Assembly: GCF_023283945.1 (NCBI RefSeq) | Contig: NZ_JAKIKW010000009.1 | Span: 62,001-126,000 of the forward strand | Direction of reading: 5' to 3' | Length of the DNA stretch: 64,000 nt | Source: Shewanella gelidimarina | GTDB taxonomy: Bacteria > Pseudomonadota > Gammaproteobacteria > Enterobacterales > Shewanellaceae | Shown: in pieces, positions 58,028 through 64,000 of the stretch | How the letters are laid out: the number at the start of each line of letters is the position of its first letter | How positions within the stretch are numbered: position 1 is the first letter of the stretch | Made by a program: the position numbers and the translations under genes | The notes under the pieces: model-generated | Seen by the model: only the letters and a program-made list of their open reading frames with translations | Told to the model about the DNA's origin: nothing | The model's database searches: none

Positions 58028-60709
58028 ATGGCAGATACTACAGTAGACAAACTAGCCGCAGAAGTTGGGAAAAGCGCTGATCGACTCGTCGAACAGTTTT
58101 CTCAGGCTGGCATTAAGAAATCGACAAATGATACGGTTTCTGAATCTGAAAAACAGCAGTTGCTTGATTTTCTTAAGAAGCAACACGGTGGCGAAGCTGC
58201 ACCAACTAAAATGACACTTCAACGTAAGTCAGTATCGACTTTGAGCGTTGCAGGCAGTGGCGGTCAATCAAAAGACGTTAAAGTAGAAGTGCGTAAAAAG
58301 CGTACTTTTGTTAAGCGTGATGAAGCGCAAGAAGCTGAGCTTGCTGCAGCAGCAAAAGCTGAAGAAGACGCTAAAGCTGCGACAGCAAAAGCTGAAACTG
58401 AAGCGAAGAACAAAGCTGACGAAGAAGCAAAAGCTGCGAAAGCGACTGCTAAAGTAGCAAAGAAAGAAGCTGCTCCAGCGCAAACTGCAGATGAAAAAGC
58501 CGCTACAGATGAAGCTGATAAGCTTCAAGCTGTTAAAGATGAAGTTGCTATCGCTAAGGCTGATGTTGAATCAGTTGCCGCGACAGAAGAAGCGCGTCGT
58601 CTTGCTGAAGAAAACGCTAAGCGTTGGGCTGATGAAGAAAAAGCACGTAAAGAAGCTGAAAAGACAGGTGATCACCATGTGACTACCTCGACTGAAGCAC
58701 GTGCCGCTGAAGATACTGCCGATGCAAAAGCAGAAAAGAGTGGACGTCGTCCACGTAAACCTTCTGCAAATGCTGGTAACAATGCAGCTCCTAACGCTAA
58801 CGCTAATGCTAATGCCGGTTCTGGTCGCCCAGGTGGTAAAGGTAAGCGCGGTAAAGATAACCGTCGCGATAGCCGTAATTCACGTAATTCACGTAATACG
58901 CGTAGCGTAGCACCTGAATCAATGGATCACGCGTTCAACAAGTCAGCTGTTGTTGTAAAGGCAGAAGTTAGCATCGGTGAAACAGTTTCAGTTTCTGAAC
59001 TAGCTTCAAAGATGTCAATTAAAGCGACTGAAATCATTAAGCAGATGATGAAGATGGGCTCTATGGTTACTATTAACCAAGTCCTCGATCAAGAAACTGC
59101 CCAGCTTGTTGCCGAAGAGATGGGACATAAAGTTATCCTTACTCGCGAAAACGAGCTTGAGCATCAAGTACTTGCTGACCGTAATGGCGAAGTTAAACTT
59201 GAATCACGTGCTCCAGTGGTTACTATCATGGGTCACGTCGACCATGGTAAGACATCACTACTTGATTACATTCGTCGTGCAAAAGTAGCCTCTGGCGAAG
59301 CCGGTGGTATTACTCAGCATATTGGTGCTTACCACGTTGAAACTGACAACGGTATGATCACTTTCCTAGATACACCTGGTCACGCTGCGTTTACCGCAAT
59401 GCGTGCACGTGGTGCTAAAGCGACTGATATCGTTATTCTAGTTGTTGCTGCAGATGATGGCGTTATGCCACAAACAATCGAAGCTATCCAGCATGCTAAA
59501 GCAGGTGGTGTACCACTGATTGTTGCCGTTAACAAAATGGATAAGCCAGAAGCTGATCCAGAGCGCGTTAAGTCTGAACTGTCTCAACATGGCGTAATGT
59601 CAGAAGATTGGGGCGGAAACAACATGTTTGTTCACGTTTCAGCTAAGAGCGGTGAAGGTATTGATGATCTTCTTGAAGGTATCCTTCTAGAATCTGAAGT
59701 ACTAGAACTTAAAGCGGTTCGTGAAGGTATGGCTGCAGGTGTTGTTGTTGAATCTAAGCTTGATAAAGGCCGTGGTCCAGTTGCAACAGTACTTGTACAA
59801 GAAGGTACCTTGAAGCAGGGCGATATCGTTCTTTGTGGCCTTGAGTACGGTAAAGTCCGTGCTATGCGCGACGAAAACGGTAAAACAATCACTGAAGCGG
59901 GTCCGTCGATTCCGGTTGAGATCTTAGGTCTTTCGGGTGTGCCATCTGCTGGTGATGAAGCGACTGTTGTACGTGATGAGCGTAAAGCGCGTGAAGTTGC
60001 ATTGTACCGTCAAGGTAAGTTCCGTGATATTAAGTTGGCTCGCCAGCAGAAGTCTAAGCTTGAAAACATGTTCGCCAATATGGTTGAAGGTGAAGTTGAA
60101 GAGTTGAACCTAGTGCTAAAAGCTGATGTTCAAGGTTCTCTTGAAGCGATTGCTGATTCACTGAACAAGCTTTCTACTGATGAAGTTAAAGTTAACATCA
60201 TCGCTCGTGGCGTAGGTGGACTCACTGAAACAGATGCTACTCTAGCGGCAGCATCTAACGCTATTATGATCGGCTTTAACGTTCGTGCAGATGCACAAGC
60301 GCGTAAAGTGGTTGACAGCGAAAGTGTAGATCTTCGTTACTACAGCATCATCTATCAGTTGATTGATGAAGTTAGAGACGCGATGAGCGGCATGCTAGCG
60401 CCAGAATTTAGACAAGAAATTATTGGTCTTGCTCAAGTTCGTGACGTATTTAAGTCTCCTAAGATTGGCTCAATTGCGGGTTGTATGGTGACCGAAGGTA
60501 CTATCAAGCGTAGCGCTCCAATCCGCGTTCTACGTGAGAACATTGTTATCTACGAAGGTGAGCTTGAATCTCTTCGTCGCTTTAAAGACGATGTTGCTGA
60601 CGTTCGTAACGGCATGGAATGTGGTATCGGTGTGAAGAACTATAATGACGTCAGAGTTGGCGATCAGATTGAAGTCTTCGAAACCGTTGAGATAGCGCGT
60701 ACTCTGTAA
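58028..60709 (+). CDS. infB: Translation initiation factor IF-2
   Basis: GTPase that brings fMet-tRNA to the 30S subunit. The 893-residue protein has an IF2 N-terminal domain, a long charged linker rich in A, K and E (about 95-290, with a short N-A repeat and an R-N-S repeat), the G domain ([24 protein letters not shown]) and C-terminal fMet-binding domains. ATG 58028 fits homologues ([10 protein letters not shown]); a frame beginning inside nusA at 57980 is rejected. Confidence 0.98.
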   Translation: MADTTVDKLAAEVGKSADRLVEQFSQAGIKKSTNDTVSESEKQQLLDFLKKQHGGEAAPTKMTLQRKSVSTLSVAGSGGQSKDVKVEVRKKRTFVKRDEAQEAELAAAAKAEEDAKAATAKAETEAKNKADEEAKAAKATAKVAKKEAAPAQTADEKAATDEADKLQAVKDEVAIAKADVESVAATEEARRLAEENAKRWADEEKARKEAEKTGDHHVTTSTEARAAEDTADAKAEKSGRRPRKPSANAGNNAAPNANANANAGSGRPGGKGKRGKDNRRDSRNSRNSRNTRSVAPESMDHAFNKSAVVVKAEVSIGETVSVSELASKMSIKATEIIKQMMKMGSMVTINQVLDQETAQLVAEEMGHKVILTRENELEHQVLADRNGEVKLESRAPVVTIMGHVDHGKTSLLDYIRRAKVASGEAGGITQHIGAYHVETDNGMITFLDTPGHAAFTAMRARGAKATDIVILVVAADDGVMPQTIEAIQHAKAGGVPLIVAVNKMDKPEADPERVKSELSQHGVMSEDWGGNNMFVHVSAKSGEGIDDLLEGILLESEVLELKAVREGMAAGVVVESKLDKGRGPVATVLVQEGTLKQGDIVLCGLEYGKVRAMRDENGKTITEAGPSIPVEILGLSGVPSAGDEATVVRDERKAREVALYRQGKFRDIKLARQQKSKLENMFANMVEGEVEELNLVLKADVQGSLEAIADSLNKLSTDEVKVNIIARGVGGLTETDATLAAASNAIMIGFNVRADAQARKVVDSESVDLRYYSIIYQLIDEVRDAMSGMLAPEFRQEIIGLAQVRDVFKSPKIGSIAGCMVTEGTIKRSAPIRVLRENIVIYEGELESLRRFKDDVADVRNGMECGIGVKNYNDVRVGDQIEVFETVEIARTL

Positions 60710-60773
60710 CGCATCTTGTAACTTACTTATAGGGGCGGCGTTAGCCGCCCTTACTATTTAGGGCAAATATATC

Positions 60774-61202
60774 ATGGCAAAAGAATTTAGTCGTACACGC
60801 CGCATAGCACAACAGCTACAACAAGAGTTGGCGCAGGTGCTACAGCGTGACATGAAAGACCCTCGTATCGGTTTTGTCACCGTTAATGATGTCGATGTTT
60901 CACGTGACTTAAGCTATGCAAAAGTTTACGTGACTTTCTTTGAAGAAGACGAAAGTCTTGTGAAACAGAAGGTGCAGGCATTAGATGATGCTGCGGGTTA
61001 TATCCGCTCGCTTGTCGCTGGCCGCATGAAATTGCGTGTGATGCCTGAACTGCGTTTTATCTATGACAGTTCACTGGTTGAAGGTATGCGTATGTCAAAC
61101 CTTGTTAGCCGCGTGATCAGTAATGATGCAGCTAAGCAGCAAGAGCACGGCACTGAAGAAGATATTGAGCAAGACAGCAACAAGGCTGAGGACGACAAGT
61201 AA
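60774..61202 (+). CDS. rbfA: Ribosome-binding factor A
   Basis: Late 30S assembly factor that acts on 16S rRNA helix 1 and is a cold-shock protein in E. coli. The 142-residue product has the KH-like fold signatures [28 protein letters not shown] and [10 protein letters not shown]. The tail is Glu/Asp-rich. Its stop overlaps the truB start by one base. Confidence 0.97.
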   Translation: MAKEFSRTRRIAQQLQQELAQVLQRDMKDPRIGFVTVNDVDVSRDLSYAKVYVTFFEEDESLVKQKVQALDDAAGYIRSLVAGRMKLRVMPELRFIYDSSLVEGMRMSNLVSRVISNDAAKQQEHGTEEDIEQDSNKAEDDK

Positions 61203-62152
61203 TGGGTCGTCGTTCTCGTGGCCGTCACGTTGATGGCGTGTTACTGCTAGACAAAGATACTGGCATGAGCTCAAATTTTGCTTTGCAAAGAGTAAAGCGC
61301 TTTTTTGATGCAAACAAGGCTGGCCATACTGGGGCGCTTGATCCATTAGCGACTGGCATGCTGCCTATCTGTTTAGGTGAAGCGACTAAGTTTTCCCAGC
61401 ACCTACTCGATGCTGATAAACGTTACTTAGTCACGGCTAAGCTTGGAGAGCGCACTGATACTAGCGATTCCGACGGTGAAGTGGTTCAGACCCGAGAAAT
61501 GGATTTTACTCAAGCGCAGTTAGATACTGCTCTTGAATATTTTCGCGGCAAAACCATGCAAGTTCCTTCAATGTTCTCAGCGCTTAAATATAAAGGGCAA
61601 CCTTTGTATAAGTATGCCCGTGAAGGCATTGAGGTTCCGCGTGAAGCGCGTCAGATCAATGTGTTTGAGCTTAACTTTATTAGCCTAGAAGGCAATGAGT
61701 TAACCCTGGATATACATTGTTCTAAAGGGACTTACATCCGTACGATTACCGATGATTTAGGTGAAATGCTGGGTTGTGGTGCACATGTCATTATGCTGCG
61801 TCGTACTCAAGTTGCGGGTTACCCATACGATAATATGGTGTCACTAGCACAGCTCGAAGCGCTTGTTACTCAGGTTGAAGAGGAGTCTCTAACCTTAGCA
61901 GAGGTATTGGATCCTCTTCTATTGCCGATGGATACAGCTGTGAGTGGCTTTAAAGAGATTAACGTCTCTGATGACATGGCACCATTCTTAATGAATGGTA
62001 ACCCAATACAGATTGCTAATTTGCCCGTTGATGAGCTTGTGCGGATCACTTTAGGTGATGAACGTAAGTTTGTGGGTGTAGGTCAAATGAATGATGATGG
62101 CCTGCTTGCGCCTAAGCGCCTTATCGTTTTGAGAACTGAATCTGACGAATAG
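61202..62152 (+). CDS. truB: tRNA pseudouridine-55 synthase
   Basis: Makes pseudouridine 55 in the T loop of tRNAs. The 316-residue protein has the catalytic Asp47 in [12 protein letters not shown], the [11 protein letters not shown] loop, S-K-G-T-Y-I-R-T and a C-terminal PUA-like region. It shares one base with rbfA (TAATG), indicating coupled translation. Confidence 0.98.
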   Translation: MGRRSRGRHVDGVLLLDKDTGMSSNFALQRVKRFFDANKAGHTGALDPLATGMLPICLGEATKFSQHLLDADKRYLVTAKLGERTDTSDSDGEVVQTREMDFTQAQLDTALEYFRGKTMQVPSMFSALKYKGQPLYKYAREGIEVPREARQINVFELNFISLEGNELTLDIHCSKGTYIRTITDDLGEMLGCGAHVIMLRRTQVAGYPYDNMVSLAQLEALVTQVEEESLTLAEVLDPLLLPMDTAVSGFKEINVSDDMAPFLMNGNPIQIANLPVDELVRITLGDERKFVGVGQMNDDGLLAPKRLIVLRTESDE

Positions 62153-62183
62153 CCTTGTTTTATCGTGCGGTAGGGGAATCTAG

Positions 62184-62212
62184 TTGCTACTCCTTCGCTT
62201 AATAGGTAGAAT
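62184..62212 (+). promoter_or_regulatory. Probable sigma-70 promoter of rpsO
   Basis: -35 TTGCTA (62184-62189), 17-bp spacer and -10 TAGAAT (62207-62212), about 70 bp upstream of the rpsO start. Confidence 0.6.
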
Positions 62213-62279
62213 ACGCGCTCACTTTAGCTGAGTTAGTGATCGGCTAAAGATTTATTAACGCATTATTTGGAGAGACAAC

Positions 62280-62549
62280 ATGTCACTAAATGCTGAACAA
62301 ACTGCTACTATTCTGGCTGAATTCGGTCGTTGTGAAAACGATACAGGTTCTTCTGAAGTTCAGGTAGCTCTGCTAACTGCACAGATTAACCACCTTCAAG
62401 GTCACTTTAAAGAGCACATCCACGATCACCATTCACGTCGTGGTCTACTACGTATGGTTAACACACGTCGTAAACTTCTTGCATATCTTAAGCGTACTGA
62501 AAACGTTCGCTACCAAGAGCTAATCAAGAAGTTAGGTCTACGTCGTTAA
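62280..62549 (+). CDS. rpsO: 30S ribosomal protein S15
   Basis: An 89-residue primary 16S rRNA-binding protein. Conserved stretches: [26 protein letters not shown] and R-K-L-L-A-Y-L-K-R. In E. coli S15 represses its own translation through a leader pseudoknot; the leader here was not folded. The usual next gene, pnp, is not in the window because a minus-strand gene intervenes. Confidence 0.99.
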   Translation: MSLNAEQTATILAEFGRCENDTGSSEVQVALLTAQINHLQGHFKEHIHDHHSRRGLLRMVNTRRKLLAYLKRTENVRYQELIKKLGLRR

Positions 62550-62577
62550 TCTTTTATTAGATTACGTTTGACCTATT

Positions 62578-62603
62578 AAAAGGAGGCTTAGCCTCCTTTT
62601 TTT
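62578..62603 (+). terminator. Terminator of rpsO
   Basis: AAAAGGAGGC / GCCTCCTTTT with loop TTA and further T residues. Confidence 0.93.
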
Positions 62604-62687
62604 GTGCCTGTAATAAGCTGGATAATCTTCACTATTAGTGGCGTCATTGATATAAGTGAAGGGGATTAAATTGGGTTGCGGTTCGAG

Positions 62688-64000
62688 TTAACCTAGAGGT
62701 TTAGTTGCTTGATGATAGAGTTTAATGTATTTGTCTTCGAACGCTTCTAATGCCAAAGGCTTGCTAAAGAAATAGCCTTGGCCTATTGAGCAATCACGCT
62801 CTTGCAGCCATTTAAGCTGTGCTTCGTTTTCAATCCCTTCTGCAACAATCTTTAAATTTAATTGTTTTCCTAGCATTAAAATTGTTGAAGCAATGGCACT
62901 CTCTTGTGGTAAATCACTGACAAAACATCGGTCAATTTTCATGGTTGTGATTGGCAATTGACGCAGGTATGACAGCGAAGAGTAACCAGTACCGAAATCA
63001 TCAATGGCAATGCCAAACCCTGCAGCGCGTAGTTGTTCAAGTTTTTTAATCGCGAGTTGCACGTCATCAATGAGTGACGTTTCAGTGATCTCAATCTCTA
63101 ATAGTTCAGCTGCTATCTGATAGCGCCATACTGCTTGTTTGATGTCAGGTACGAGACTCGTATGTTCAAACTGTTGTGAGGCGACGTTGACAGCAATAGG
63201 CAGCGAGACATTGTATTGTTGTTGCCATTTCTGAATGGTGCGACAACTCTCCTCTATCACCCAGCGTCCGAGCGGAATGATTATTCCTGTCTCTTCGGCG
63301 ACGGGTATAAACGACATTGGACTAATAAGCCGACCATCTTTTTTCCATCGGATCAAGGCTTCGCAACCGACGAGTTCACCAGTTTGTATATCAAGCTTAG
63401 GTTGGAAGTGCAGGACGAACTCTTCATTTATCAGTGCATCATGCAAGGATGCTTCGGTTCTTAGCCGCACGGCTGCTCGCTCTGTCATCTGCTGTTTGAA
63501 GAATGCCCATTGATTAGAACCAGCGGCTTTTGCACTGTACATTGCAATATCAGCGTGGCGAATAAGATCTTCAGCGGCTAAACCGTCGTCAGGGTAGATG
63601 GATATCCCAACGGATGCGGCAGGATGAATCGCATACTCATTGAGATGCATTGGTGTATTAAGCTGCAGCAGAAGTTTCTCGACGAACTCGGCAGCGAGGG
63701 TCGGCGAGGTTAATCCATCGGCCAAAATGACAAATTCATCTCCGCCTAAACGAGCAACAGTCCCTCGATCTCCGACAGCACTCTCGAGGATCCGTGCTAT
63801 CCGCACTAGAAACTGATCACCCAATGCATGGCCGAGCGAGTCGTTAATGTTTTTAAACCTATCTAAGTCAATGAATAGCAGCACAAACTGAGCTTTATTT
63901 ACTCTGGCTCGTTGAATAGTCACCGCGATGGTCTCAAGTAACAGAGCCCGATTAGGCAAGCCAGTTAATGAATCTCTGGTGGCCATTTTACGCAGTTTAT
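62688..64000 (-). CDS. GGDEF-EAL domain protein (N-terminal part beyond window)
   Basis: The frame is open to the window edge (K-L-R-K-M-A-T-R-D-S-L-T-G-L-P-N-R), so the N-terminal sensory part lies outside. The GGDEF domain has an intact R-L-G-G-D-E-F motif; no RxxD inhibitory site precedes it. The EAL domain keeps C-E-A-L-I-R-W, E-I-T-E-T, D-D-F-G-T-G-Y-S-S-L, K-I-D and V-A-E-G-I-E, so cyclic-di-GMP hydrolysis is plausible and synthesis possible. It lies between rpsO and, presumably, pnp. The signal and output are unknown. Confidence 0.95.
   Translation of the reverse strand, partial: KLRKMATRDSLTGLPNRALLLETIAVTIQRARVNKAQFVLLFIDLDRFKNINDSLGHALGDQFLVRIARILESAVGDRGTVARLGGDEFVILADGLTSPTLAAEFVEKLLLQLNTPMHLNEYAIHPAASVGISIYPDDGLAAEDLIRHADIAMYSAKAAGSNQWAFFKQQMTERAAVRLRTEASLHDALINEEFVLHFQPKLDIQTGELVGCEALIRWKKDGRLISPMSFIPVAEETGIIIPLGRWVIEESCRTIQKWQQQYNVSLPIAVNVASQQFEHTSLVPDIKQAVWRYQIAAELLEIEITETSLIDDVQLAIKKLEQLRAAGFGIAIDDFGTGYSSLSYLRQLPITTMKIDRCFVSDLPQESAIASTILMLGKQLNLKIVAEGIENEAQLKWLQERDCSIGQGYFFSKPLALEAFEDKYIKLYHQATKPLG

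Overview
The window reads as chromosomal DNA of a marine gammaproteobacterium, almost certainly a Shewanella. The order bolA-luxS-nqrABCDEF-apbE-nqrM-bfr-bfr ... dinB-pepD ... proBA ... dnaKJ ... dapB-carAB ... greA ... secDF2-yhbY-rlmE-ftsH-folP-glmM-tpiA-secG-tRNA-Leu-tRNA-fMet-rimP-nusA-infB-rbfA-truB-rpsO matches, as I recall it, Shewanella oneidensis MR-1. The Na+-pumping NADH:quinone reductase and AT-rich intergenic DNA fit a marine lifestyle.

Layout. 1-9.3 kb: the end of bolA, a decayed stretch, luxS, then one operon for the Na+-NQR complex and its maturation factors (ApbE adds covalent FMN to NqrB/NqrC; NqrM delivers Fe). 9.3-10.6 kb: two bacterioferritin subunits with complementary defects (heme site kept in one, ferroxidase site kept in the other), behind a Fur-like box and a perfect FNR-type box. 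10.8-18 kb: a small coiled-coil protein, a chemoreceptor, LexA-box-controlled dinB, pepD and an M17 aminopeptidase. 18.0-19.25 kb: the most unusual part, a tandemly duplicated unit of about 0.5 kb. Each copy has a palindromic operator over a promoter, a stem-loop, a nearly invariant 51-nt leader, a 30-32 codon ORF, a conserved 3' block and a terminator. 19.3-28.8 kb looks accessory: repeat-like DNA, a LysE/RhtB exporter with a divergent LysR regulator, a purine permease, and a BtsS/BtsR-type pyruvate-sensing two-component system next to a CstA-family transporter. The transporter has three BtsR-type direct repeats at an exact 21-bp period upstream.

28.8-44.7 kb: proBA, a secreted DUF4097-like protein, an EamA transporter, dnaK-dnaJ behind two sigma-32 promoters, an M48 lipoprotein protease gene split by a 279-bp MITE, an FKBP22 isomerase, dapB, carAB and greA. 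44.8-48.7 kb: a hypothetical exported protein, a second MITE, and a second secD-secF pair. 48.8-62.6 kb: the conserved ribosome assembly, translation and envelope housekeeping cluster with two tRNA genes. The window ends inside a GGDEF-EAL gene on the minus strand.

Two mobile-element remnants have had visible effects: one inactivated the M48 protease gene, and the other sits directly in front of secD2. Several genes use TTG starts with good Shine-Dalgarno sequences (dinB, carA, folP, rimP, ftsH).
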